Below, piece by piece: positions 44,902 to 53,908 of a stretch of DNA of 64,000 nucleotides. This DNA comes from Streptomyces sp. A1136. Its GTDB lineage: Bacteria; Actinomycetota; Actinomycetes; Streptomycetales; Streptomycetaceae. The stretch covers positions 1 to 64,000 of the forward strand of contig NZ_SSBJ01000027.1 of assembly GCF_004795055.1 (NCBI RefSeq), in the 5' to 3' direction. A model generated the notes under the pieces. That model did not search any database and was not told the origin of the DNA. It saw nothing but the letters and a program-made list of their open reading frames with translations. How positions within the stretch are numbered: the stretch's first letter is position 1; each line of letters opens with the position of its first letter. Position numbers and translations under genes: made by a program.

Positions 44902-45302
44902 CCTGTCACATCCCTAGGTCCTGAGGCATAGACATGCCCAGCCAACCGAGCCTGGTCGAAAGACGAACGCGATACGGACCATCATGCGCCCCGACAGGCA
45001 TGCGACCCCGTAGTGAAGACCCGAAGTCGCCAGAAACGCATCACCACCCGGCAGTCGGTGCGCCGAGCGTGAAGGCCGGCGCCGGCCACCGGCCTCCTGC
45101 GACGGCCATCAGCGCCGACACCCTCGCCCAGGACTCAAGGGGCTGCGACGGCGAGGGTGACCCGGTGCGGTTGGCGACCTTGCTGTTACGACCGGCGGTG
45201 CGGGGAGCGCGTTCGCGTTCACCTGTACGGGCCGTTTCCAGGGCCCGGAACCCGGGCAGGAACCGGCCGCTCCATCCCCCGCGCAACACCCCGGAGGCAT
45301 CT
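44902..45302. other. Divergent promoter region
   Basis: Non-coding between the PPOX gene (leftward) and the VOC gene (rightward). The open frame running into the VOC gene is Arg/Pro-rich and has no start signal. No palindrome noticed. Confidence 0.4.
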
Positions 45303-46106
45303 GTGCCCGATATGACCGGCCCCTATAAGCCCGGCACCCCCTGCTGGATCGACCTGATGGTCCCTGACCAGCAGGCCGCGATCGACTTCTACAGTGACCT
45401 CTTCGGCTGGCAGGGGGAGATCGGGCCCCCAGAGCAGGGCGGGTACTCCGTCTGCACGCTCAAGGGCAAGCCGGTCGCCGGGATCATGAAGGCGATGAAC
45501 CCCGACGGCAGCGTCCCCGACCCGCTGCCGCCCACGGTCTGGACCACCTACCTGTCCACCGACAACATCGACGGCACCCTCAAGTCCGTCACCGACGCCG
45601 GCGGCACGGTCATGATGGGCCCGATGGACGTCATGGACCTCGGCCGGATGGCCGTCATCGCCGACCCGACGGGTGCGGTCGTCGGCCTCTGGCAGCCCGG
45701 CACCTTCGACGGCGCGGGCATCGTCAACGAGCACGGTGCGCTGATCTGGAACGAGTTGACCACCGCCGACCTTCCGGCCGCCGCCGCGTTCTACTCCTCC
45801 GTTCTGCCCGTCACCACGGCCCGCTCCGAAATGCCGGGCGCCGAGGGATACATCGAGTTCAAGGTGGACGACCGCGCCGTCGGCGGGATCATGGACCTGT
45901 CCCAACTCCCGCCCGGCGTCGCCCCGCACTGGCAGCCGTACTTCCACGTCGACGACGTCGACGAGATCCAAGCCGCGACCGTCCGCGCCGGCGGCAGCGT
46001 CCTCGCCCCGGCCTTCGACATGGCGGCCGGTCGGATGGCCGTACTCGCCGACCCGCAGGGCGGCTCCTTCTCGGTGATCACCGCGTCGGCTCCCCAGGGG
46101 GCCTGA
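45303..46106 (+). CDS. VOC family protein, two glyoxalase-like domains
   Basis: The 267-residue product has two vicinal-oxygen-chelate repeats. Domain 1 (~10-125) starts PCWIDLMVPDQQAAIDFYSD LFGW-type and ends MAVIADPTGAVVGLW. Domain 2 (~140-260) contains WNELTTADLPAAAAFYSSVL and ends MAVLADPQGGSFSVI. This is the CFP32/glyoxalase-like group with paired domains. GTG 45303 is five bases after GGAGG, better placed than ATG 45312. It may bind a metal and a small thiol or antibiotic ligand. Confidence 0.88.
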   Translation: MPDMTGPYKPGTPCWIDLMVPDQQAAIDFYSDLFGWQGEIGPPEQGGYSVCTLKGKPVAGIMKAMNPDGSVPDPLPPTVWTTYLSTDNIDGTLKSVTDAGGTVMMGPMDVMDLGRMAVIADPTGAVVGLWQPGTFDGAGIVNEHGALIWNELTTADLPAAAAFYSSVLPVTTARSEMPGAEGYIEFKVDDRAVGGIMDLSQLPPGVAPHWQPYFHVDDVDEIQAATVRAGGSVLAPAFDMAAGRMAVLADPQGGSFSVITASAPQGA

Positions 46107-46119
46107 CCGTCGACGGTCA
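46104..46119. terminator. 16-bp palindrome over the VOC stop codon
   Basis: TGACCGTCGACGGTCA is perfectly symmetrical and begins at the stop codon TGA. With GGGG on its left and CCCC on its right the dyad extends, so it may fold as a terminator. The following ~290 bp to 46408 hold no gene. Confidence 0.4.
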
Positions 46120-46408
46120 ACCCCTCCCGACGTCGCACCCGCGGAGCGAATGCGGCGCCGGGAGGGCACGCCACGGCAACGCACTGGCCAGTGTTGGGAC
46201 GGTCCTCGCTCCGCCGGGCTCTCGGCATCCCATCCTGTTCGACGGCGTAGCGGCAGTCGCCCGTCAAGCGGTGGCAGGTGCTGCCCTGACGCCTCGCTCG
46301 GCAGGGCCGGAGCGCGGCGGGCCAGGGGCAGAAGCCGTGTCCGACCGGTGCCATCCATGAGCCCGAGAGGACATCCCATCGGGAACGGAGCCGCACCCAG
46401 GGGGAGTA

Positions 46409-47044
46409 GTGAACCATCGCTCAGACCGCGTAGTCGGTTTCGCCGTAGCCGCGATAGTCGGCCTCGTCGCTTGCGGCAGCGGCAAGCCCTCCGACGGCAC
46501 GGCGCCCGGGCCCCGCTCATCGGTCGTACCCGCGTACGTGACCGCCTACCGTGCCGGATACACCGCGGGCAAGGCCGTCTACGACTCCTCGGGCAAGGGG
46601 GCGGCCGTGCGCGAGACCATATGGGGCGGCTGTACGCGCCGGGCCCTGGATGCCGGCAGCAGCGCCGAAATGGATCGTGGTTCCTGGGTACGCCGCTGTC
46701 ACCACGGCGTCTCCAACGCCCCTGCGCGGTTGCCCACCGGTCCCGCGACCAAGCGGACCACGGATTCGAGGCTGCTGGAGCAATTCCGTACCTGGGCTCG
46801 CACCAAGGGCGAAGCCCAGCGGGTCGACCACATCCGCAGGCTGGAAACAGCCCAACTCACCGAACTCGATTACGACATCGAGGTGTACACGGACTACCCG
46901 GCAGGGTTAGGAAGGGCTGAATCCGAAGCGCTTGCCCACAGCTTCGTCGCGTGGTGGGACGGGGACCACGGACGGGACGGTTTCGCCAGGAACATCCTGA
47001 TCTTCGGGGCAGACGGGAAGAGACTGATCGCACAGCGCATCTGA
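46409..47044 (+). CDS. Putative lipoprotein, unknown function
   Basis: This 211-residue protein has an N-terminal basic start and hydrophobic AVAAIVGLVAC, with lipobox LVAC (Cys ~22). The mature part has AYVTAYRAGYTAGKAVYDSS and conserved-looking Cys/Trp (WGGCTRRA, WVRRCHHGV). A later domain, ELDYDIEVYTDYPAGLG and DGDHGRDGFARNILIFGADG, follows. GTG 46409 after GGGGAG. I recognise no family, so function is unknown; the export call rests on the lipobox. Confidence 0.6.
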   Translation: MNHRSDRVVGFAVAAIVGLVACGSGKPSDGTAPGPRSSVVPAYVTAYRAGYTAGKAVYDSSGKGAAVRETIWGGCTRRALDAGSSAEMDRGSWVRRCHHGVSNAPARLPTGPATKRTTDSRLLEQFRTWARTKGEAQRVDHIRRLETAQLTELDYDIEVYTDYPAGLGRAESEALAHSFVAWWDGDHGRDGFARNILIFGADGKRLIAQRI

Positions 47045-47175
47045 GCAGCACCAACGGGCCCCTACGCCTGGCCGACGAGCATGCGGCCGACGTGAACGCC
47101 GGTCCCCGGGACCCGGGACCGGCAGCGCCGTCGTCAACGGCTTCCGGTGGCCACGCAGGCAGGGCGGACGCGAAG

Positions 47176-47235
47176 ACGGGGACAGGGACGGGGACAGGGA
47201 CGGGGACAGGGACGGGGACGGGGACGGGGACGGTC
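47176..47235. repeat. Tandem ACGGGG/ACAGGG hexamers
   Basis: The 12-base unit ACGGGGACAGGG occurs three times from 47176 to 47211, followed by three ACGGGG units (47212-47229) and a partial one. It lies between the lipoprotein gene and the 3' end of the MerR gene. Not in a coding frame; a strand-asymmetric purine repeat. Confidence 0.9.
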
Positions 47236-47242
47236 GGGGACG

Positions 47243-47611
47243 CTAAGCCGTGGGTCGGCCCGAGGCCGCCTCGATGACCTCGTCCAGGACCTCGCGGGAG
47301 CGAACGAGGTCGCCGATCATCCGGTCGATCCGGTCGCGTTCGGTGGTCAGCTCGGCCACCAGGGCCGGGGTCGCTCGCACCGACGGGCCGCCGTCCTCGT
47401 CCCGCATGCAGGGCAGGAGCCGCCCGATCCGGGAACTGTTCAGCCCGGCCGCGTAGAGCTCCTGGATGCGGATAACCCGGTCGACGGCCCGCTCGGGGAA
47501 GTCCCGGTGCCCCCCGGGCGTGCGGTCGGAAACCAGCAGGCCTTGCTGCTCGTAGTAGCGCAGCGAACGTTCACCGACCCCGGTACGTGCCGCCAGTTCG
47601 CCGATCCGCAT
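47243..47611 (-). CDS. MerR-family transcriptional regulator
   Basis: This 122-residue regulator has the N-terminal winged HTH MRIGELAARTGVGERSLRYY and EQQGLLVSDRTPGGHRDF, then a helix VDRVIRIQELYAAGLNSSRI. A C-terminal dimer coiled coil, LVAELTTERDRIDRMIGDLV, follows. One Cys (LLPCMRDEDGGP) lies where metal- or redox-sensing MerR proteins keep theirs, but a full metal site is not evident. ATG 47611 fits GAGG at five bases; GTG 47617 is less likely. It is divergent from the OYE gene. Confidence 0.9.
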   Translation of the reverse strand: MRIGELAARTGVGERSLRYYEQQGLLVSDRTPGGHRDFPERAVDRVIRIQELYAAGLNSSRIGRLLPCMRDEDGGPSVRATPALVAELTTERDRIDRMIGDLVRSREVLDEVIEAASGRPTA

Positions 47612-47657
47612 GGTCACCTCGCGAGGTAGTCGGGAGTCGTTCCGGAGCCGTTCGGCC

Positions 47658-47689
47658 TTGAACCTGACACTGATGTCAGGTTCTACCGT
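47658..47689 (+). promoter_or_regulatory. MerR-type operator and promoter
   Basis: GAACCTGACA (47660-47669) and TGTCAGGTTC (47674-47683) form a perfect 10-bp inverted repeat with a 4-base spacer. TTGAAC (47658-47663) fits a -35 box and TACCGT (47684-47689) a -10 box, 20 bases apart. The long spacer with a dyad is the classical MerR-activated arrangement. The start codon at 47696 lies just after the -10 box, so the OYE message may be leaderless. Confidence 0.8.
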
Positions 47690-47695
47690 ACCGCC

Positions 47696-48814
47696 ATGAC
47701 GCAGACACGACAGGCTTTCGCAGCCGGATCACGACTCTTCTCCCCCGCCCGTCTGGGCCCCCTCGGCCTCCCCAACCGCCTGGTGATGGCTCCCCTGACC
47801 CGCAATCGCGCCGCGGCCGACGGGGTTCCGGGCGAGCTGATGGTCGCCTACTACGCACAGCGCGCCTCGGCCGGCCTGATCATCGCCGAGGCCACCACGC
47901 CGAACGCCGTCGGGCAGACCTACCCGCGCATCCCGGGGATTCACACCCCGGCACAGACCGCCGGGTGGCGCCGGGTCGGCGACGCCGTACGGGCCGCCGG
48001 CGGGCGGATGTTCCTCCAGCTCCAGCACGGCGGCCGGATCGGCCACCCCGACACCAGCGGACACCTCCCGCTCGCGCCGTCCGCGGTCCCGCCCCCGGAG
48101 CCGCTGCACACCGCCACGGGGCTCCAGGAGCCCGTCACACCCCGCGCGATGACCGAATGGGACATCCGATCCACCATCGCCGACTTCGCGAACGCCGCCC
48201 GCAATGCCATCGCTGCGGGCTTCGAAGGGGTGGAGGTGCACTCCGCGAACGGCCTCCTGCTCCACCAGTTCCTCGCACCGAACATCAACCTCCGCACCGA
48301 CGCGTGGGGCGGTTCGACGGAGGGGCGGATCCGGTTCACCGTCGAGGTCGTCCGGGCCGTCGCCGAGGCCGTCGGCCCCGAGCGGGTCGGCGTACGGATC
48401 TCTCCCGGGGTGGAGGTCAACGGCGTGGTAGAGCGCGACACCGAGGAGCTGTACCCGGTGCTCCTCGCGGCCCTCACGGAGCTGAAGCCGGTCTACCTGC
48501 ACGTGGAGTACGCCGATCCGGACCGGCCCGGCTTCGCGGCGCTCCGCAAGGCCTGGCCGGGCACCCTGATCGCCAACCCCCGGCTCTCCCGAGAGGAGGT
48601 CGCCGCCGACGCCGGCGCGGCACGGGGCGAGCGGCTGCTGAGCGAAGGCGCCGACCTCATCGCCCTCGGCCGGGGCTTCATCGCCAACCCCGACCTCGTG
48701 GAGCGGCTGCGCACGGGCGCGCGGCTCAACGAGCTGCGCCCGGAGTCGATGATGCACGTGCACGGCCCGGAGGGCTACACCGACTATCCGGCACTGGCCA
48801 CCGCCGTCGCATAG
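47696..48814 (+). CDS. Alkene reductase, Old Yellow Enzyme family
   Basis: This 372-residue FMN-dependent TIM-barrel ene-reductase opens LFSPARLGPLGLPNRLVMAP LTRNR-like (FMN binding) and carries FLQLQHGGRIGHPD. The active-site HSANGLLLHQFLAPNINLRT (His and Asn for the activated C=C) follows. ALGRGFIANPDLVERLR binds phosphate at the C-terminus. It uses NADPH to reduce activated alkenes, nitro compounds and quinones. Start at ATG 47696. Divergent from MerR, with a shared operator. Confidence 0.93.
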   Translation: MTQTRQAFAAGSRLFSPARLGPLGLPNRLVMAPLTRNRAAADGVPGELMVAYYAQRASAGLIIAEATTPNAVGQTYPRIPGIHTPAQTAGWRRVGDAVRAAGGRMFLQLQHGGRIGHPDTSGHLPLAPSAVPPPEPLHTATGLQEPVTPRAMTEWDIRSTIADFANAARNAIAAGFEGVEVHSANGLLLHQFLAPNINLRTDAWGGSTEGRIRFTVEVVRAVAEAVGPERVGVRISPGVEVNGVVERDTEELYPVLLAALTELKPVYLHVEYADPDRPGFAALRKAWPGTLIANPRLSREEVAADAGAARGERLLSEGADLIALGRGFIANPDLVERLRTGARLNELRPESMMHVHGPEGYTDYPALATAVA

Positions 48815-49077
48815 GACGCCAGTAGTAGACCGCTCCCCTACCTCTGAGCCGCCCCGCTTGCAAAGTCGGCCGCAGCGCAGGCCGGTCCAACGTGCCACTC
48901 CGGTATCACCGCACCGACCGTGCCGGTACCCGCGCCCCTGGTGCGTCCTCACGCGCGGCCCGCTGCCACGCACAGCCCACCCGGTCCCCGGTCTCTCCCC
49001 GGAAGCGGTCAATGGGCCGGATGCCGTCCAGCATCACGGCACGCCCGCGCAGGCCGAGGAGCCCGCGGACCGCCCGC

Positions 49078-49371
49078 TCACGAAGGGGTGGTGTCCCTGG
49101 ACGCGGGCAGCCGGGCCGCCGCCGCGTGCAGAGAGCGCAGAGCCAGCAGCAGGACACCGATGTCATCCAGGTACACCGGATCGGGGATCAAGTCCACCGG
49201 CGAGACCGTGTAGAGCACCGCGACCCAGAACAAGGCCTTGTCACGCAGCGGGACCCCGGCGTCGAGCAGCACGCGTCGCGCCTTGAAGACCCGTACGAGC
49301 AGTACGGCCGCATAGAGCGCCAGCCCGGCCGCGACGACCGCGGCCAACGTGAGCCAAACCTTTCCATCCAT
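49078..49371 (-). CDS. YkvA family (DUF1232) membrane protein
   Basis: This 97-residue protein has an N-terminal membrane helix (VWLTLAAVVAAGLALYAAVL) and the DUF1232 core LRDKALFWVAVLYTVSPVDL followed by IPDPVYLDDIGVLLLALRSL. The SPVDLIPD signature is diagnostic. Function unknown. The ATG at 49371 is the first in frame; the ribosome site is weak (GGCGGA). Confidence 0.85.
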   Translation of the reverse strand: MDGKVWLTLAAVVAAGLALYAAVLLVRVFKARRVLLDAGVPLRDKALFWVAVLYTVSPVDLIPDPVYLDDIGVLLLALRSLHAAAARLPASRDTTPS

Positions 49372-49650
49372 TTCCGCCGTATACCCGGATCGAGCGCCCG
49401 CAGCCACACACCTGCCCCGCCCGCGCGGCCGCCAGGGCCGATGTCGTCCAGTCGGAACGATCAGCCGGCGTTGCCCCGAAGCGGGACCACCGGCGCCGGC
49501 TCCGCAAACCCCCGCCGGACCGACCAGTCGCCGGTAACCACATTCACCTCCCTGGACGCCGCGTTTCACGACCTCGGCGGAACGGGATGACAGCCCCTTG
49601 GCCACGTGGCACGTTGGAGCCGTCAGCACGACGGAGGGGGACACCGCATC

Positions 49651-50241
49651 ATGCCCAAGTTCGCCGAGAACGACGAGGAAGCGAACCAGAGCCTCCTGGA
49701 CTACTGCGAATCGACCGGCTTCGACCCCGAGTGGATCTCGCCCGACGAGTGGGCCACGACGATCAGGATCGCCCGGACCAAGGACAAGGGCTACGTCGAG
49801 GCGTACAAGACCATCGACACCGACCGCACGGAGATGATCAAAGCCGGTGCCCGCGACGCACGGCAGAAGAAGGTCGACAACGACGCCGCCGGCCTGTTGG
49901 GCCGGCTGGCAACCCATTACTCCCTCAAGGATTCGCTGGCCGTGACCGTTCTCAAGCAGTGTAGGTCTGCTTACGTGGGCGGTGAACGCGTCAACCTGGG
50001 CCTGGGCGGTTCCCCGATGGACCCGTCCGCGTACGAGGAGCTGCGCGAGGAGTGGAAGGCGGTGGCAGCGCTGGCTGCCGGCGGCATCTACACGGAGTTC
50101 CACAGCTTCCCGCCGCAGAACAAGGCCGCCCTGGGCAAAGGGAATGTCGGCGGCACCCTGGCCAAACGCAAGGTGCAGGGGAACCTGCTGGTGAAGGTCG
50201 CGGGGGTCCGCTTCAACATGCACATCGACATCGACGACTAA
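49651..50241 (+). CDS. Hypothetical protein
   Basis: This 196-residue soluble acidic protein begins MPKFAENDEEANQSLLDYCE and contains PEWISPDEWATTIRIARTKD, AGLLGRLATHYSLKDSLAVT and GSPMDPSAYEELREEWKAVA. The last ~50 residues are beta-rich (TLAKRKVQGNLLVKVAGVRF). Start at ATG 49651 after GGAGGGGGA. I do not recognise the family. Codon use and length look genuine. Confidence 0.65.
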   Translation: MPKFAENDEEANQSLLDYCESTGFDPEWISPDEWATTIRIARTKDKGYVEAYKTIDTDRTEMIKAGARDARQKKVDNDAAGLLGRLATHYSLKDSLAVTVLKQCRSAYVGGERVNLGLGGSPMDPSAYEELREEWKAVAALAAGGIYTEFHSFPPQNKAALGKGNVGGTLAKRKVQGNLLVKVAGVRFNMHIDIDD

Positions 50242-51148
50242 CCGCCCGCCAACGGGCGCACGGGAAAAGGCGGCTTCCTCCGCCCGGGCACGATGCGCAC
50301 GGGCTTGCGCACCCAGGCCATGGCCGGCCCCGCGCCCAGCAAAAGGAGTTCACGCGGCTCCGCGAAGCCGGCGCGTCTGTGTTCGGGTCAGCCGCGCCGC
50401 CACCCGCGGGCCCGAACCACCGCCATTCGGGCATGCGGCTGATGTCACGTTCCCGACCGGATACCCGGCTCTCGCACGTGGCGAGAGCCGGGCTCCACCA
50501 GCGATCGGAACCGGTCGAACGCAAGACGGAGTGCGATGTCATCAGGATGGACTGGCTCCTTGACGCACATCCTCCGCCAGTCGGCGGCAGCTCGCGACCG
50601 GCCGGCGCGGCGGAGGAACTCAGCCGCGTCCGGCGCAGCCTCGGTGGCTCTCCGAGCGGTGAATCGCGCGCGCCAGGTCCATGACGGCCGGCCCGTCTCC
50701 CCTCGGTGGTCTACTGCACGACGGGGTGTCCTGCATAGACCCGCGGACCGTCCTTGAGTACCCACCCACTTCGGGTGGCGAGCCTTGCTCCGGCTGTCGC
50801 GTAGCGAAAGCCGTGCACACCTGTGGCCGCACCCCGCGCGGTCGCGCGAGCACCTCCGTCGGCGGAAGGGTCCCGGCCGCTCTTCACCCCCGGAGAAGTC
50901 GGTCTGCCGGTGACCCGTGAACGCGTCGATGCGACCGGGCCACACCCCCGGGATGACTCACGCCGTTCGGTTGCAGTAAAGACAACACGCCACATTTGGG
51001 CGCATTGGTGGGATTTCCCGATACATGGTGGAACTGTCATCACCCTGTTGATGGCACGGTGTCCGGGGGCGCCAGTGACGGTGTGCACCCGGCATGGGCA
51101 AAGCCCGCCGGCCAGAAACCAGCCGTCGATGTCCTGAGGAGCGCCTTG
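50242..51148. other. 900-bp gene-poor stretch
   Basis: No intact gene is supported. On the minus strand, 50711-50830 reads FRYATAGARLATRSGWVLKD, GPRVYAGHPVVQ and a stop, which resembles the tail of a real protein. A second scrap near 50455-50600 reads KEPVHPDDIALRLAFDRFRS. Neither has a start. The last ~150 bp, which are locally AT-richer, hold the promoter of the ATP-grasp gene. Confidence 0.35.
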
Positions 51149-52090
51149 ATGACCGTGACCAACGTCCCGGCGAGAGTCTTTCCTGACTGCCGAGCCACCG
51201 CCGCCTTCTGGCTGATCCTCGGCGGCGGCCTGGACCAGGACCGGATCACCGCCGAACTCGTGGAGGGTTTCGACAACGTCCTGGGCGACCGCAGTACGGT
51301 GATGCGGACCAGCGACCTCGTACTGGGCGTGTCCGGCGGGCGCCTGACGCTGTACGACCTCCAGGGGGTGCCTCTCGCGGCGCCGGCGCTGGCCTATGCG
51401 CGCCTGTCCACACCCATGCTCTCGACCGACCGGGAGATCACCCTGCTGCGGCACCTTGAGGCCATGGGCACGGTGCTGCTCAACCCGATCGACGCGGTAC
51501 TGGCATGCGTGAACAAGTTCTGGCACCTGCAACAGCTCGCGGTCGCCGGGCTTCCCGTACCCGATACCCGGAGCTACGTCGACGCCTCGATGACGGACGT
51601 GCTGCGCGCAGGGGTGCCCGAGCCGTGTGTGGTGAAGTCGGTGCGGGGCCACCGCGGGCGGCGCGTCTTCCTGGCCCCTGACGCGGCGATGCTGCACGAC
51701 ATCCAGGGCAGCCTCAGCCACGATGCGCCCTACCTGTTCCAGGAGTACGTGCGGTACTCGCACGGGCGGGACCTACGGGTCGTCGTGGTCGACGGCCGGG
51801 CCGTCGCGGCGCAGGTCCGCGTGGCCGCTGACGGCGGGCTCAAGTCCAACCTGGCCCAGGGCGGGACCGCCACCGTGTGCACCGGCCTGCATCCGGCCGG
51901 CGAGGCACTCGCGGTGGCGGCCGCAGAGGTGCTGGGACTGGGGGTCGCGGGGGTGGACCTGCTCTTCGAGCCGGACGGCAGCTTCACCATCTGCGAGGTG
52001 AACGCCAACGTCGGATGGCGCGAACACTTGAACCAGGTCGTCCCCGCCATCGCCCGAACCTGCGACGCCCGCCTTCGCGTCATCGGATGA
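51149..52090 (+). CDS. ATP-grasp domain protein, RimK-like
   Basis: This 313-residue enzyme has a small N-terminal domain and an ATP-grasp core: LNPIDAVLACVNKFWHLQQL, VVKSVRGHRGRRVFL (ATP-binding Lys), YLFQEYVRYSHGRDLRVVVV, AEVLGLGVAGVDLLFE and CEVNANVGWREHL (Mg-binding Glu/Asn). This resembles RimK/tetrahydrosarcinapterin ligases, which join an amino acid to a carboxylate. No peptide-precursor gene (graspetide type) is visible nearby. The ATG at 51149 has GAGGAG. The substrate is unknown. Confidence 0.86.
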   Translation: MTVTNVPARVFPDCRATAAFWLILGGGLDQDRITAELVEGFDNVLGDRSTVMRTSDLVLGVSGGRLTLYDLQGVPLAAPALAYARLSTPMLSTDREITLLRHLEAMGTVLLNPIDAVLACVNKFWHLQQLAVAGLPVPDTRSYVDASMTDVLRAGVPEPCVVKSVRGHRGRRVFLAPDAAMLHDIQGSLSHDAPYLFQEYVRYSHGRDLRVVVVDGRAVAAQVRVAADGGLKSNLAQGGTATVCTGLHPAGEALAVAAAEVLGLGVAGVDLLFEPDGSFTICEVNANVGWREHLNQVVPAIARTCDARLRVIG

Positions 52091-52381
52091 TCCGCGGCGT
52101 GAGCGTGGGCGTGCGCGACGTGCCGGGACAGGAGGGGACGGCGCCCCGGGCCTGTTCGGGACGCCGGCCCCCGATGGGCCGGCAACACGCTTTCCACGCC
52201 TTCCTGACCCCCGCGGCCGGGTGCGTGGACGGTGGTGGGGACGGCGCCTGTGCACAGGTCGGTTGCCCCCCGGCTTCCTCCTCGCCGACCGCAACCGCCC
52301 TCCCCGCGAGGCGTTCCGGGCTGCCCGCACTACGGAGGACGTCAGTCGGCTCGATACGAAGCCCAGCAGGAGGAAACGGTC

Positions 52382-53908
52382 GTGCGCCCGAACACACCGC
52401 CTGACGAGGACACCGCCCGTCCGGGGGCCGGGCCCCCGGCGCGGGACGCCGGCAACCGACGGGTGCTCAGGTCGCTGCGCCACCGGGAGTTCCGGCTGCT
52501 GACCACAGGCCAGCTCGCCTCCCACACCGGGACGTGGATACAGAAGGTCGCGCAGACCTGGCTGGTCCTTGACCTGTCCCATGGTGACGGCACGGCCGTC
52601 GGCATCATCACGGCGCTCCAGTTCCTCCCGCTGCTGCTCTTCGGGCCTTGGGGCGGGGCGCTGGCGGACCGCTGTCCACAGCGGCGGATCCTGCTCGTCA
52701 CCCAGTCCGTGCTGTGCCTGGTCTCCCTGCTCCCCGGAGTGCTGGCCCTGACCGGCACGGTGAGTTTGGGGGCCGTCTACGGCGTGGCGTTGGCAATGGG
52801 ACTGACCCTGGTCGCCGAGAAACCGGCCCTGCAAGCCTTCATCGCACAGACCGTTCCCGCCGCGGACCTGCCCAACGCGGTGGCCCTGGACACCGCGGTG
52901 TTCAACCTCGCCCGGATCGCCGGACCCGCCATGACCGGTCCCCTGATCGCGGGCCTCGGTGTCGCACCCGCCTTCTTCCTCAACTCCTTCTCCTACCTCA
53001 TCGTTCTCGGCGCCCTGCTGCAAATGAAGCCCGGGCACCCGAGTCGGGGACGGAACTCCGGCCCGGGCCGCCGCCGCAAGGGGCAGGTGCTGGAGGCGCT
53101 ACGCCACGTAAGAGCCCGCGCGGACCTCGGCGCCCCACTCGTCCTGGTCGGCGTGGTCGCCGGGTTCGGCATGAACTTCCAGATCACCACCGCTCTGATG
53201 GCACGAGATGTCTTCCACACCCCGCCCGGCGTGTTCGGACTCGGCTCGACCGCGTTCGCCGTCGGTGCCGTCACCGGATCCGTGGCGGCGGCCCGCAGGG
53301 GACATTGGGGTCGGGGCTACCTCGCGGGCACGGCATTCGGCTTCGGGGTCCTGGAGGTTCTCACGAGCGGGATGCCCAGCCACGCGGCCTTCCTGCTCAT
53401 GCTGGTACCAACAGGCGCCGTGCTGATGCTGTTCATGACGGCCGCCAAGTCCCAACTGCAGCTCGGCGCGGACGATGCCATACGCGGCCGCATCATGAGC
53501 CTGTACACCCTCGCCTCCCTCGGCACCACGCCGCTCACCGCACCCCTGATCGGCTGGATCTGCAGCACGGTCCACCCCCGCGCCGGTCTCGCAGCCGGCG
53601 GCCTCGCCTCCGCACTGGCCGCCGTGGCCGTCACCGCACACCGGCTTCGGCCGAAGCGCCCCTCGACGGCCCCCTCCATGCCACCGGACAGCGACGAGAC
53701 GCTGAACCACCGCGGAACGACGGCACGGTCTTCAGGCGGGCAGCGGAAGCAGGACCAAGGGCGGGGTGGTGGGGCGGGCGGATCCGCCGGCGGGTTCCAA
53801 GGTGAGGCCGACCGCGCGGGCTCCGGCGGTGTCGCCGGTGAGGAGCACGGCGCCGTCGTGGGGCAGGAGCCCGGCGGGACGCATGGTGCCGTTGTGGTCG
53901 AGCCATAG
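52382..53908 (+). CDS. MFS transporter, EntS-like, with run-on C-terminus
   Basis: This 508-residue protein has a 50-residue leader, then about 12 helices, starting FRLLTTGQLASHTGTWIQKV and including LLFGPWGGALADRCPQRRIL (motif A). The pattern is the enterobactin-exporter/MFS-1 group. The last ~80 residues (from about 53660 on) are Gly/Glu/Arg-rich and are simply the antisense of the anti-sigma gene. The real stop seems to have been lost, and the frame runs 177 bp into the convergent rskA. GTG 52382 has GGAGGAAACG. Confidence 0.85.
   Translation: MRPNTPPDEDTARPGAGPPARDAGNRRVLRSLRHREFRLLTTGQLASHTGTWIQKVAQTWLVLDLSHGDGTAVGIITALQFLPLLLFGPWGGALADRCPQRRILLVTQSVLCLVSLLPGVLALTGTVSLGAVYGVALAMGLTLVAEKPALQAFIAQTVPAADLPNAVALDTAVFNLARIAGPAMTGPLIAGLGVAPAFFLNSFSYLIVLGALLQMKPGHPSRGRNSGPGRRRKGQVLEALRHVRARADLGAPLVLVGVVAGFGMNFQITTALMARDVFHTPPGVFGLGSTAFAVGAVTGSVAAARRGHWGRGYLAGTAFGFGVLEVLTSGMPSHAAFLLMLVPTGAVLMLFMTAAKSQLQLGADDAIRGRIMSLYTLASLGTTPLTAPLIGWICSTVHPRAGLAAGGLASALAAVAVTAHRLRPKRPSTAPSMPPDSDETLNHRGTTARSSGGQRKQDQGRGGGAGGSAGGFQGEADRAGSGGVAGEEHGAVVGQEPGGTHGAVVVEP

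Noticed and set aside
46469..46488. RAE-like sequence GCTTGCGG...GGCAAGCC
   Set aside because: It lies inside the lipoprotein gene (coding ACGSGKP), lacks the GGGG/CCCC arms and has a longer loop. Chance match.
51149..52090. Graspetide (ATP-grasp RiPP) cluster
   Set aside because: The ATP-grasp enzyme has no adjacent precursor peptide frame with a repeated Glu/Asp core or a matching leader. The RimK-like call is kept instead.
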